Assembly (NCBI GenBank): GCA_021234535.1
Contig: CM037838.1
Location: 7,255,506-7,319,505, forward strand
Direction: 5' to 3'
DNA length: 64,000 bases
DNA from: Stichopus chloronotus
Taxonomy: Eukaryota; Echinodermata; Holothuroidea; Aspidochirotida; Stichopodidae
In this document: one piece after another, positions 25,901 to 38,620 of the stretch
Position numbering within the stretch: the first letter of the stretch is position 1
Layout of the letters: each line of letters begins with the position of its first letter
Notes under the pieces: model-generated
What the model saw: only the letters and a program-made list of their open reading frames with translations
Told to the model about the DNA's origin: nothing
Database searches by the model: none
Program-made: the position numbers and the translations under genes

Positions 25901-28900
25901 GAAAGCCATCCGGCCAGGCTGGATTTAATGACGATGGAACTCTCAAGTACAGCAGCAAGAGACAGGTCAGTTTGAAGTACATAGAACTAGTGTGAACATC
26001 GAGTTACCTGACCTACATTCTTACTATGCAACTCAGAACTTACCACCAAGTTAATATATTGTCTTACCCCTTTCGATGTATTGATACTTTTTTGGTCTTG
26101 GCCATCTTACACAGCAATCTTTTTGACATTTTCTTCCAACAAAAAACAGTAGTCTCAAATTCCTACTGTACCAGGTGGCAATACTTCATAGACTATGAAT
26201 GAGTGCACAACCATGGACTTAGTGGAGTGTAGATATCTCTGTATCATGATGTGGGACTATAGCGGGTTGCCCATTCTTCACATAGGTGTACCTTGTGACA
26301 GCTAACGTTCCCAAATGGCATCAGCCATTCCAAAGTGGGAGGGACTAGATATAAGTGGTTGGGAGAATTAGAGCTGTGTGGGGGTGATGGGTCTCTGTCT
26401 CTAGAACCCCAACTGATTTGATTGACCGATGGACAACTTTTATGAGAGAATTCTTTGTCTGTTAGAAATTTGAGGTGCCTGCAATGCACGGACTACCAGT
26501 GATTACCTTCTCCATTTTTAAACAGTACTTTGTACGCCACAGCCTGTACCATGTGGTGACATCAAATGGGTGTCATTGCAGTCACAGATTATGTATGAAA
26601 ACGTGCCCATAGATGCACTGTTTGATGACCCAGCAGATACAGTCAACGGGAATGTTGTGTCTTACTTAAATGACTGACTTGTACGCATGATTATTTCCTA
26701 TTTGTGTGATTTAAATGAACCATGTCGGACACGGATCCAGGATTTTGAGAAAGGGAGGAAGGAGTGCATGCACAGCTGACTGATGAGCAAACACTGAAGG
26801 TTCGAAGCCATAGCAGGGAGTTTATGGGATCCTCCCTCAAGAAACTTTGAATTCTAGATGAGCTTGGATGCAATTTCCCACGATCTGGGAAGCATAATTT
26901 CCATATCGATTCGCTCATTTTGGTAACAAAAATTGTTGGTCATCAAGAAAGAGGGAAGGGGCATGGGCTGGGTGCGCCCCCACCTGTATCCGCACCTGAC
27001 AGGATGAACTCTCTGTAAATGCAGTGTCAATTCATAGATTCTCAGTGTACACTCATGGACTGTAATACTACGTGGTCACAAAACTGCTGCGTTTGCATCT
27101 GCTTCTGCTACTGTAGGAGAACATTGTCCCACAAATACTGGGTGTATACTTCCAAAGTTCCAGTCATCTGTACTGTTATAGTTGTGAATATCTACCCTGC
27201 CTTCTGTCTGTTTGGGATGTTAATGATATCCCTGTGACAAAAAAAGGACAAATTAATAGTTCTCTCTTTGCCACATCGTCATCTGAGCATTCAGCAAAAG
27301 TGTCAGGGTTTGAAATAAGTCAGTGTCCATCCCACTTGCAGTGCTTTCTATCAGGGGGAGCAGGGAAGGGGTCAGGTTGGTTACATTTTGCTGACTGATC
27401 ACTGGATAGCTGAAAGGAGCTCAGCATCTGGTAGTGGATTTTAGGCAAGAACTATGTTCACCAGATGTCAAAATTCTTTCTATAATATGGCGTCCTCTGT
27501 GTGTATTAAAATAACTATATTGGATATGTCCTTCAGTCATGGTGATCAGTGCAAATTCAAAGAATTTGTTGGGGTAATTTTGAGATGGATGATGGTAGAA
27601 TGTTGTAAACATTGGTCAGATTCATGTAGTAAATATTAACACCATTCTCTCCATGAATTAGGTGTTTACGTCAGGTCCAAAATTGGGTCCCGGGTACCCG
27701 ATGCTCGTTCTCAGTTGGGTACCCGCATACCTGAAAATATAATTTTCGATCCTTTATTTCCATGTTAACATTTAGTATTAGTATCTGGCTTTGTCAAGGT
27801 GTATGGAGGTTTGCTTCATTTCTTCTGGGGTTGTGTTTCAATTTTATTTTCACCTTTCAGGTCAGCAGTAACGACCGAGTCCTTCTCAACGCCTTCAGAG
27901 AAATTGCCAATATGGCAGACAGAATAAACTTACCAAAGACACTTGTGGTAAGTGTGCTCATGTGAAAATTTAAATTGTAACACTCCAACTGAGGAATTTG
28001 AGCAACACTTAATTTAGCCATGGTAGGTTCTTAAAGGAAATAGTTGTAACAGATGGGAGAGTATGCCTGTCTGTTATTCTTTGAACCTCCTCAGGTTTTC
28101 TGTTATTGTATGATTAAGCTTGTAGACTCTCTCACATGGAGAAAAAAAAAAAATGACCAATCTCTTTCTCCTCGTAGAGACATGAGGTACAAAGGTGAAT
28201 TTAAAGAGTCAGAGATGTTTTAAAACTGTGCAGTTTGCCAAGAGTAAAGTTAGCATCATTTAAGTCAAGGTCCTTCCACCAGGGTCCCTCTAATCAGATT
28301 GCTTTTATGCACCAGTGGGGTTTCGCTTATTTCCAACGCTTTTTTGAGCATATATTTAAAACCAAATCTAGGTACATTGACTCAATGACATCAGCTTTGC
28401 CTTATTTATTGAATGCAACTTGTTGGCTTTATGTGGTGCAGTGTTTACATACTAATTAATAAAGTCATGCCTATACATGCTTGCCCTTATGCAAATGCTG
28501 TTTTTGTACATCGTTTCAGACATTTCATTACGTTGCATCGGAGTTTACGTATTCTTGTCGACGCCATCGTTGCATCATGTTGTCCATATGTTGTGTTTTG
28601 TATCGAAGCAGAGATTGCAGTGTGGTGTTTCTGTGTGGTTGTGATACTTATATGTTTCCAGATAGTTTTAACATGTACTGTAGTTTCTCTGAGGGTGCCT
28701 CAGCATATCTTGTACTTACATGTGTAGTGATATAGAGATGGTAGCATTCTCTCATGTTCAAATTTGTTTGTATCCATATGTACGTGGTGTTTACAGAGAT
28801 GCTGTGTTGACGCTGTTTGACTTTCACCCATTGATGTAGAGATTTGCGGCAAGCTGCCACCGTGTGATCAGTGTGTAATTTGTCAATGCTTGTGTTTCAA

Positions 28901-31900
28901 CATGCTATCTCTACTGTACATGGTGTTTTTGTATTGATTTAGAAATCATTGCATTCTGTATGTGATCACTACTTGGATACTGTATTTTCTTTTACCTGAG
29001 TACATATCTGCACTCTGCATTTGGTGGCGTGTCAACTGTGACCACACAAATACTCACCTGGAGAAGTAAACCGCCGGACAGATAACTGTTGAAAATAGTC
29101 CCCCTCTGGGTTTTTTTTTTCATCAGGTGCTAAAAGATTAGGAGTTATTTGTCTGGGCAGTACTTGTCCTTGGTGGGAGGGGCACATAATTTAAGGCAAC
29201 TGTTTCAACATAGTACAGTAAATTTAAAGTGATTGCGTGTGTACTGAGAAACCAAAAAGATAAGATTATGTTTGATCTTAACTTTTTCTTTATTTTTAAA
29301 TGTACACGCAAGGTTGTACATGAACAGACTATGTCTTTCAATGAAGGAAAATGACAGTAACTACTTCGAAAAGCAACGGGATTGGCATAAAAACAGTAAA
29401 AAACAGAAATCGTATTTGAAAATTAACGGTTCTTACTATAACTGGCTACATAATGAATATACAACAGAACAGGTCTCACTAGTGCATCAAAAACATACTA
29501 CTCAAGTTGTCGCTCCATGGTAGGTATTGGGAATTGCAGTATTTGGTGAAAGGAAACACTGTATTTATAAATAACCAACGAACTGAACACAATCTTGCCC
29601 GCGGCGTCAGTGATCCTGTGTTGTTAACTGAATATTCAATACTAGTATACTTCCCATTGGCTTGCTCAAAGAAGCACACTGTTGATTTGAATGAAAACTG
29701 TCAACCACTACATGAATGTATTCTACACGTTTTGTCGTTATGTTAGAAGAATTTGAAATCATATGGCAAAATTAACCAACTGAAGCCTATTTATTTTCCC
29801 AGATTGTCTAAATGGTGTAATTAAAAGCCTTACCAAACTTTTGGAGATGAAATTTCAATGTTTTTACTTTTTGCCTACGCAGTAATCACTTTAACTTGTT
29901 ACTTCTAGTTTGTTGTTTGTTTGTCGTGAGACAGAACTGTCTTTGTGTGATTATGCATTGGTGATGTTGTTTACAATATGCTGTCTCATTTGTGGTGTTT
30001 ACACATTTGAAAAAGAGGCCACTACAATGAACATTGTCTCTCTGTTTTGCCGGTAGCTATCAATGTAGACATTTGCAATACACATACTTCTTGTGGTGTT
30101 CACATACTGCTAATTGACAACAGTGTTTATATGTGGGTGTTAACAGTCATTTTCTGTAGAAATACTGTGGAGCCATTCACATACTGTTTACGTGCTCATT
30201 GTTATTGCTCAGGTTAATCATATTGTTATGCAGCATTCTCTGATGTTATTTTGCAAGTGATTAGCATTTCTCAATGCATTTTTCTCACCATTCAGGACCG
30301 GACCAATGCACTCTTCAAAAAGGTAAATGATCAGAAAAATTTAAGAGGCAGAAGTTACAATGCCATTGCTGCTGCCTGCTTGTACATCGCTTGCCGTCAG
30401 GAGGGAGTACCCAGAACGTTCAAAGGTAGTTAGGATCTCACAAAATATTGGCAGTTTATAACTAGAAAGTAGTTTTTAGCTCCTACCAGCATGCTGGTGT
30501 GAGCTGTTGCGATCACATGGCATCACTCTGTCTGTCTGTCCATCTATCTGTCTAACTGTCTATCTGTGTGTCTGTCTCTCTGTCCGTCTGCCTGTCTGTC
30601 CATCTCTCTCTCTGTCCACAATTGTTTGAAACCCTTCTCCTCTTACATGCTTTTATGGATTCGTCTGAAACTATGGCACAATGTTCATTGGGTGATTTAG
30701 GGTGTTCAGGAATTTTTGGTCCAAGGTCCCATGTGGATGCTTTGGCTCAATTTATGAAATCCTACAAAATGCATATTCTCCTACAGATTTTATTTTATAA
30801 TGTTGATGGTTTGTTGCAATGATGCTCTGTTAATGGTCCCTTCAGGGTATTTAGGGATTTTTAGTCCAAGACCCCATGTGGGCCCGATGGCCCATTATGT
30901 AAAATTCGGTTTGAAATTCTGCTTCTTGCACATGCTTCCATGGATTTATATTTAACTTGGACACAATTTTCCTTGGGTGGTAGTTCATGTGGGATGTATA
31001 AAAAACTTTCAGGTCCCATGTGCACCCTATGGTCTATTTTAGGATATTCTGCAACGTTTTTCTCCTACATAGTCTCTTGTACAATGTTGATGGTTTGTCA
31101 TAATGATACTCTGCTAGTGGCTATTTTAGAGTGTTCATGAATTTGTAGTCTATGGTTCCATGTGGACCCTATGGCCCATTTTATGAAATTTTGCATATTG
31201 CATCTCCTACTGCTCAAGTGCCCCTTTAAACTGTCACACACATCTCAACTAGAAATAATATTTGCATGGCAAATCCGACTTAGCGTTCATCAGCGAGATA
31301 GAGGTGTTAAAACAATAACTTGGTTTTTGGCTTTGGCCTAATGATTCTTACCTATTTTATATGCTATTGACCAGGAAATTACTATAGTCATTTGAACCAA
31401 CCATATCCTTTTTAGGGTACTGTAAACAAAACATGACCGACATTTGGCTCACAGTTGCAAACAGCTGTTCCTCTCATCCAGTATACATAGAGATCAGAGG
31501 AGCACTGCCAACAAAATGTGACTCTGTACCACACTCTACTGTTACACTATTCCAGAAGACTGCAATGTCAGATGCTACACTTTTCTGTTGCATCAGTAGC
31601 CTACACCAAGTAGTGTAATGACACTAAATGCTGTTTGTGGTAATTTGTACTAAGGCTAGGTGCTACTTTCTTAGCAGTTGAACCTGTCCTTTGATGTGTA
31701 AAGCCACAAAATATTTATCCAAATAATTTACCTGAACTGGTTGATAGACATTTAATTTGTCTGCTTCACACTAACACAGCAAGTACAAACAACAGATGCA
31801 CAGTGTACCATATCCACTGTAGGAACTTTATGCATTAATCCTTATTAGTAGGCCACCTAACCATATGGTTAATATAATATGTTTGTAATCACTGTGAACA

Positions 31901-34900
31901 ATACATGAACATATCTTCCCCTGTCAAAAATTTTGAGAAATTTCATTGAATCAGAATCCTGACTTAAGACTTGATTGCTGATAATCTAATAGTTTGTCTT
32001 AGTACCTTTTTCCCTTTGCTCACGATCATTACGGTGATTAAGAAAAAATGTGGGTAGACCGGCCAAATCGCGCGAAACCCGAAAGAAGACTCCAGAGACG
32101 TACTCTATGAAGCTACGGAAATATCCCTGTCGTGCATGAATGATAATTGAGTAATGGGACAGTGTCAGTTGGTACACTTACTGAAACTCTGTATTGCCCT
32201 CATGTATGTTGACCAGTATATGGACATTAAAGGGACACTTTGACTTGTTTCATAAACTTCAATTAGTTTTCACAGATGTCAATTTTGTGTCAAGTTTCTA
32301 GTAACAGATCGATGGTCAACTAAGTGGGTCCCCATTATGAGTCACATACAAATGACCACTAATGAGTGAGTAGTTAATGATTTGCATTGGTTTTAGAAAC
32401 TTGGGACCATTCACTTATCCACATTAGTACTAATTCATATAACCACAGCCAATACAAACCATTGAGATTACTATTGGATGTGAATAATGACGCTATTTAT
32501 AAGCATTGTTATGTGGTAGAACCCATCAAAATTTTTGCAAATTTAACTTATTGACGAAGATCAAACTTCTGCACTGTAGGTGCTCTAGTTTATGGAATTC
32601 TGAATATTGTGCAGTCCTACAGATTCTCTTGTACAATATTGATGATTTGGTGTAATGATACTCAGTTAGTGGTTCCTATGATTTGACATAGTGATACATA
32701 AGTGGTACCTTCATGGTGTGAAGGTACCGTTCTTCTGTTGGTCCTGAAGGTCGTTCTGTGTTTAGGTACGAGTTTCTGCACCAATGGTACTCTAGTTTTC
32801 AGTTTGCCATTTAAGTGGCATACTTGCAAGCTATCTAAAGACTTACAGTGTGTCTGAACATTGATATCTCACTTGCAAGGGATCAGGAAGTGTAATGATA
32901 TACTTGAAGTTGAACTTGAGAAAAATGTCAGAAAGATTCAAAATGTCTTTGTTGAATGTACGTTCTCAATATGCAATAATTAGGTTTGTAACTGCATTGA
33001 TTAAAGATGTCAACTTACATACAAGTATCATTGTTTCAATTGACAAGTGGATTATTGAAGATATGGAAGTATCATCTCAGTGATTCTGAAATATTGATCT
33101 CATGTAAAAAGTCCACCTCCTAGAAACATGTTGATGTCATCAGTTAGTACTTGCTGAGTTGCTGACAATTTCTTTGACTTTCTTTGTCCTAGAAATCTGT
33201 GCCGTTTGCAGTGTCAGCAAGAAGGAGATTGGCCGTTGCTTTAAATTAATTTTGAGGGCGCTAGAGACGAATGTTGAATTGATCAAGACAGGAGACTTCA
33301 TGGTAAGATTGGCATAGACTTGTTAGTAAAGGATATCATTATGTCAATTTGATTCAAAGATGTTGTTTATGGAAGCATCATGGTGATTGGTCCAAACCCT
33401 TCTGTAAACAACAACTTGTTGACTGGCTCTTATATGTTTTGCCATTGTCACACTTGCAAGGAGAGCAATTTTGTGGTCACTTCACCTCTGATTTTGGATT
33501 CAAATTGGATTCATGTTGAGATTTGCTCAGATTAAAATATTTTCAAAAGAAAAAAAATGCAGAATCTTTAGTCTAGTCATTAAATTGAGCATGTGTAGAA
33601 GGTACATGGATTTGAGGAAGTCAGAGATTAAATTTAAAATACAACTAGTTACAGAGGTAATGCAAACTTGATAATGTGAACTTGATAATTGTCTAGAAAG
33701 TTTATAAGTGAATGAAAACATTTGTGTAGGTGCAATATCTCTGCCAAGCATCAGTAACTCATATTTTAATTTGTCAAAATAAACAGTCAGAGTTCTATAC
33801 AGTCTCATGGTCAACCTTCTATTCTCTAGTCAATTACTCATGTAGCTTTTCCCAAGATAACTGTGGTAATGAATTCCAGTTTTGATGTGTCACATTCTGT
33901 TATTCATTCATGGACAAAATTCTTCATGAGGAAGAGTTAAATGGTAGATCTTGCACAGAAATGGCGACTAGCAATGACAGTTTGATATTGTGGCCCTAGC
34001 TGCAGTGGGATACTACTACCTGGCTGAAAGCAAAACACCTGCTTTTGAATGTAGGGCAATAGATAAATACTGTTTGCAGTAGATTGGCTACCACAACTCT
34101 ACAAGAAAGTCATGATTTCTGACATTTTAGTCAAGAAACTGCTGTAGTGTGTAGTCTTTGTTTTGGAGAAATTGCAGTTTACATTTTGAGAATTAGACTC
34201 CAGAAAGTAAACAATTTTTAAGACCAAAAGAAATTCCATTTTTTGTTTTGCTAGTTTATTTAAAGCAGTATTGTAATGGGCTGTGATTTGCTATGATCCT
34301 TAGAGAACATACTAAAATCAAGATAAATTATCTTGTGCCCCACATCCTTCAAATCTTCCTTACCATGAATTTTAAATCGCTTGTTCTTTGCACTTCACAG
34401 TCAAGGTTCTGCACAAATCTCAGTCTACCGCCCTCGGTCAAGAAAGCTGCGACGCATATAGCCAAGAAAGCTGTGGACATGGATCTCGTCTCTGGGTATG
34501 AAAAAACGTCTTTTTCTGTCATGCATCCCTTTCCGTTACAAAGAAAGTGTCTTTGCTGATTTACTGAACCAATGATGTGTCACTGATGTTATGTCATGCT
34601 ACAAACCAGAGAACTTAACACTGTTTGGTTTGGTGAAATAAGTCTATGCAACTATGGAAAATGTTTTAAACATTCACAACAGGTTCTAGGTGCTGTTTCA
34701 CATGATTTCTGTCTGATAGATGCATGAATAGCCAGGGAAAAAAATACAAATAGAATTTTTTGTCTGTCAAATTCTGTAGACCTTTTAGCTAGCTTGGAAA
34801 CTCCCGAATAATCGTTGCTCTTATGATTTGCATTCATTCTTCCTTCAATATTCTTTCGTATCACGACCATTGTGGAGGCATCCATTAATTTACTTACCAT

Positions 34901-36982
34901 TATTGTCATCTGCAATTTTCTGTTTGCATTTGTGCATTGATTGGAACAATGTGAATTGAATCAAAATTTTAGAATACCACCTTGAATATAGGTTGATTAA
35001 TGTTCTGCAATATCAGATGGTCTCACATTGTTCATGTGTTCATGCATGGTAACACTCCTTTGCTTCCTCTTAAATTTGATTCTGAGCTGAGTACAATTTA
35101 AAGGGAATACAGTTACCATTCTGATAATGTAATAACACCCTTTAGTGTAGTTGTATGTGTCAATGCCTAATTAAGGTGACCATTCCCTGTTGGTTTACCT
35201 CGTCGCCGTCAATCGTGGTATCCCTTTCTCTCCCTGCAGTCGAAGTCCGATCTCTGTCGCTGCTGCTGCTATCTACATGGCATCTCAGGCCTCAGAACAA
35301 AAGAGGACACAGAAAGGTAAGCCAGCAAGGAAATATCCCTGGACCACTTGTGTTTTTGTATCAGATGAGTGTGTCACAGATGGTCCTCATTGTACATACC
35401 TTTTTGGGAAGAAGTCGTGGATAATGCAGATATGATGCGGTAATTGTCATGAATGATGTACAGATGATTTTGTGCAAATGTGTGAATATATAAAAAGTTA
35501 CTTTGAGGTTGATGTAAGCTAGGGTGGATATTTTGTGGTTGGTGTGAATAATTTGAGAATGCTGTTTGATATTTCATTTCAGCAATGGACAGATGTGTAC
35601 AGGTTTAATGAAGGCAGTTGTTGGTAGTATTTTGAAGTTGTTTTCAGGTGACTGGTGTGAGTAATTTAGGATGTGATTAATGTACCTGGTTTGAGTTGTT
35701 TGCCACTGCGTCGTGTAGGTGTTGTAAAATATTTGGCAGTGTCAATAATTTGGGACCACTATGATGAAGTAGTTGTGAAGATCACTTCGGCGTAGCACTA
35801 TTTATGAATAGTTTGCCTTTATCTAGTGTAGATGTTTTCAATAATTTTACCGTCGCTGCTTGTGATTAACTTTTGTTGTTGTTGCAGTAGCTGTTGTGAA
35901 TTGCTTATGTATGCTTTGAGCTCACTGGTGTGACCAGTTTATAGTTGATTTAGAAATTTTAAAGTAGCGTATTTCAGAGCCTCAGGTGGGCACTATAGAG
36001 TACACAGAGAATATGGAGACTTTGACACTCCTGTGGGGGGGGGGGGGGAGTCATAGTAGATTGTGACACACTACTGCCTGCAATTGAGAGCAAAATATTT
36101 ACAAGAGATCGACAGTCCCTAGTTCTCCTCCTCCCCTTCTTTGTCTCCCAACCCCACCCTCGATGGAATCAGACGTCCGTAATCTCTGTATTTCACCCAG
36201 GTCACCCTCCACATCGTCCGAACTACAGTTTAGGTTCTCTCTACCAGTTTCATAGAATGCCTGCTTTGTGCAATTTTTTGTTTTTCTTCCAAATAGGGAA
36301 ATCAAGTGAGGAGAGAAGTATTGTTGATTGTTTGACCAGTGAATTCTAGGGAGTAGGGGTGGGGGACATTGGGACAGTTCAAGATGGCTGAAGGGGATGG
36401 TAGTTTGGAAACTACTGATTTACAGTATGTTCTGTGGATAATTTGGGGTTGTCTAAATAGTCACTGGCATGAATAATATATGGCTATTGTCACTTAAGCT
36501 ATGTGAATAATTTACAGTTTGAATGAGGTAGCTGGTGTGTATGATTCATGGTTGTTTTGGGGTAGCTTCTGTTGATAAAAGACTTACCAGCTGACCGACA
36601 TTCTCTTGGCTTTGACTTCAGCTTCAGTCATGTTTCCAGACCCTGATGCTGATGTGAAGAACTGAACGTTCATGCTTCTGTCGGCATGCGAGATTGTACG
36701 TTGATGAATCACCTTGTACCTGGACAGCTTATTAGCATATTAAAAGCCTATGGCCTTTACTGCAGATGCTTTGTGATACAAGTGCCCCTATGCTGCAAAT
36801 TGTTTGTCTTTGACATTTTAACATAGCTTTTAATTTTCACCTTTCAGAAATCGGTGACATCGCCGGGGTTCGCTGATGTCACGATCCGCCAGTCCTATCG
36901 GCTTATATACCCACGGGCCAACGAACTATTTCCTGCAGACTTCAAATTTTTCACGAAAGTTGAAGACCTCCCTCCACCATAG
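22962..36982 (+). CDS. GTF2B: Transcription initiation factor IIB, 9 coding exons, frameshifted last exon
   Basis: TFIIB binds TBP-promoter DNA and RNA polymerase II to assemble the pre-initiation complex and set the start site. Coding exons: 22962-23002, 24400-24513, 25779-25965, 27861-27947, 30296-30425, 33193-33302, 34401-34495, 35240-35316 and 36848-36982; borders are GT-AG and phases agree. Exon 2 carries the zinc ribbon (CPQH ... CPEC). Exon 3 carries the B-reader/linker (DVGSEWRTF). Exons 4-9 carry the two cyclin folds, with [58 protein letters not shown] and KEIGDIAGV. With the frame kept, the protein is 324 residues (human 316). The sequence as given has one extra base at about 36871, so TGA at 36874 ends it at 289 residues, before [16 protein letters not shown]. 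An assembly error is likeliest. Confidence 0.96.
24842..24892. repeat. GT/ATGT microsatellite
   Basis: Alternating TGTGTGTG and TGTATGTATG tracts over about 50 bp in GTF2B intron 2. Confidence 0.85.
24930..25160. repeat. Tandem pair, ~150-bp unit, with a DR1 motif
   Basis: GGACAGATCTCATATTTGTT-GGTA-GT-TACCTTATTG recurs at about 24932 and 25078, each followed by ACAAGAAGC, then GAGGTCAAAG-TCATTTGG. The second copy carries a perfect AGGTCAAAGGTCA at 25143-25155. It lies in GTF2B intron 2. Confidence 0.8.
25351..25701 (-). mobile_element. Full-length copy of 354-bp inverted-repeat element M1, minus orientation
   Basis: Reverse-complementing this segment aligns it end to end with 39212-39565 (351 against 354 bp). 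Shared blocks include AGGGAAATAAGG near one end, ATGACATA-AAAGGAA, GGAAGATG-ATCATT, GAAAAGAAGGTACC-TCCTTCC and the terminal CCTTTAA. It has no coding capacity. It lies in GTF2B intron 2, just before exon 3. Confidence 0.75.
28490..30240. repeat. Degenerate GTGGTGTTTAC-rich repeat region interrupted by a coding-like insert
   Basis: Imperfect repeats of GTGGTGTTTAC/GTGGTGTTCAC with ACATACT and TTTGTA phrases occur on both sides (28490-28930 and 29930-30240) of a different, coding-like segment at about 29272-29744. The periodicity is poor and the unit cannot be fixed by eye. The region is in GTF2B intron 4. Confidence 0.4.
29272..29744 (+). pseudogene. Unrecognised coding-like fragment in two overlapping frames
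   Basis: One frame is open to a stop at 29521. A second frame is open from about 29507 to a stop at 29744. Together they look like one reading frame broken by an indel near 29510. The composition is protein-like ([20 protein letters not shown] in the first part; [19 protein letters not shown] in the second). I do not recognise the family. It lies in GTF2B intron 4 and could be a relic of a transposon, another mobile sequence or a retrocopy. Confidence 0.3.
30480..31200. repeat. TCTG microsatellite followed by ~150-bp tandem repeats
   Basis: CTCCTACCAGCATGCTGGTGTGAGC is followed by a TCTG/TCCATC microsatellite (about 30528-30615). Then come about four diverged units that share GTGTTCA-GAATTTTTGGTC, GGTCCCATGTGGACCCTATGGC and TTTATGAAAT. 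The array lies in GTF2B intron 5. Confidence 0.8.
32580..32800. repeat. Detached fragment of the 30.5-31.2 kb repeat family
   Basis: GTCCTACAGATTCTCTTGTACAATATTGATGATTTG, TAATGATACTCAGTTAGTGG and the adjoining phrases match the repeat units at about 30775-31115. About 1.4 kb of unrelated sequence separates the two parts. Confidence 0.6.
35430..36560. repeat. Degenerate minisatellite in GTF2B intron 8
   Basis: GGTGTGAATAATTTG and variants (GTGTGAGTAATTTAG, GTGTCAATAATTTGG, GGCATGAATAATATATGG, ATGTGAATAATTTACAG) recur about every 50-70 bp with interruptions. A 14-nt G run lies at 36035-36048. Confidence 0.6.
36848..36982 (+). pseudogene. GTF2B: GTF2B last coding exon with +1 frameshift
   Basis: The exon follows a CTTTCAG acceptor. 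In the phase set by exon 8 it reads EIGDIAGV and then CGC TGA. Removing one base at about 36871 restores the conserved second cyclin-fold helix ([16 protein letters not shown]) and continues to TAG at 36980-36982 at the expected length. Every residue after the shift is conserved, so the lesion is either very recent or not real. Confidence 0.92.
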
Positions 36983-37153
36983 CCTCTGGTTCATTCTCCT
37001 GAAAATAGAAAATACTTGAAACCAAGGGACTAGTTTTGATTGTACAATCAGTTGCCTAGTTGTAATGTGTTACAATTGCTTCTGTCATGAATTTTCCCAC
37101 ACCTTTTGGATGTTGAAACTTCATTCAAAGTATGCATCCTTCACTTGGCATTC

Positions 37154-37159
37154 AATAAA
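37154..37159 (+). terminator. Probable GTF2B polyadenylation signal AATAAA
   Basis: AATAAA lies 172 bp after the GTF2B stop and is followed by a GT-rich stretch (CTGTGTTTCCTGTGG). Confidence 0.6.
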
Positions 37160-38329
37160 AATCTGTCAGACTGTGTTTCCTGTGGAGACATCGGCAACGA
37201 AGTCTTGACCAACTGCGGATCAAAGGTTGTGCATGCAGCCCCCCAAAATTTCAAAAACTAAAATTTCATGAACTAAGGTGGACCTTATCTGACAATTCAA
37301 GTAACACCAGTTGGAATTTACCCAGGTTTACCATGGATTTATGCTGTTGATAGTCAGCCACAGATATCTCACTCTTCCTCTCTTTGTCGTGGTTATGGTA
37401 TAGAAACTGGTACACCATATTCAGAGAGAGGACTGAAGCCAAAAAAATCTGTCAAGGAGGTGAAGCTTGTAGAAGACCCTCTAAATGTGATGCTACCGTA
37501 TGTTGGCACAAAGTGTACAAGAAAAGTTTAGTGCAAAATACTTCCCAGATCACTGGAAATGGCACTTCCCATGCCTTTTATGGCCAATAATATGCAGACT
37601 CACTGGAATAGGAGAAATACTGGCAGTGTCATAAAAACATTAAAAAGGTACCAACAATATGCTCAAGAGGGGATGGAGGGCCTCCCCATATGGACAGCAC
37701 TCTACCTCAATGGGTTCATCTAATGTATCCCTTGTCAAGTATTCTTGTCTTTAGTACCTACCCCATCATGACTGGAGCTACATCAGTCCAATTCAACTGA
37801 GCATATGCAAACTGAGACCATATCCCATGATTACCAGTCTCTAATTCATGCATATTTGCCAGCTAATTAAGTGGTTCTTTTAGGGGGAGGGCAGTCTTTA
37901 ACTCGGGGGGAGGGGAATTTGGTATCTCATGGGGGTAATTATATGTCACTTATCCTGTCCAGTATCTTTCATCAATTGTCGCAGTTCTGTGACATCACGC
38001 TTGAGTTTGATGATCTGACACTGTAGTGGCTGTACCACTGAAACTGTAATGGGAACTGTCACGAGCGGTATACTGTGGTGGATACTTCAAGTGTAACTGT
38101 TAATATATTTTGTTGGGGTTGGGGGAGATATGATGGGTGACTGATTGAAAAAGTGGAATGGGAGGAAAAGTTAAGAAACAACTGATCTACTTACACATCT
38201 TTCAAAAAGAAAGAAAACAGATTGCAGCAAACCGAGGGTACGGTAAGATCATATAACACTGAGTGCAATACTTTCTTACTTTATGGTTGTTGTGCTCTTC
38301 TATTTAAACTATTTTGAATGAGATTGACA

Positions 38330-38620
38330 AAGTTACCAACTCTTATGGTTTCACCGTGACTCTCACAGTTTCAGGGCATCGTTTCGCGGTGAAAAACGCC
38401 AGATCTCAAGGTGAAGCTCACTTTGATTCAAGGTGACGTGTTTCTTTGTTTAGAACAAAATCAATGCTTTTCCATGGCTGGATTTAGCTGCTACTGAATC
38501 ACAAATGTATTGTCGTCAGAAAAGTTACTACTGTAATGATAATTTTGTAGGAGAAGTGATATATACTTACAAGGTGGAGAAAACTTCTAATCCTTCATAC
38601 TTTAGAAAACACTTGTTGTA
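38330..38620 (+). repeat. Interspersed repeat family M2, copy 2
   Basis: Counterpart of 6720-7040 in the same orientation. The shared core is CCAACTCTTATGGTTTCACC, GCCAGATCTCA, ATCAATGCTTT and ACTGAATCAC. Confidence 0.6.
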
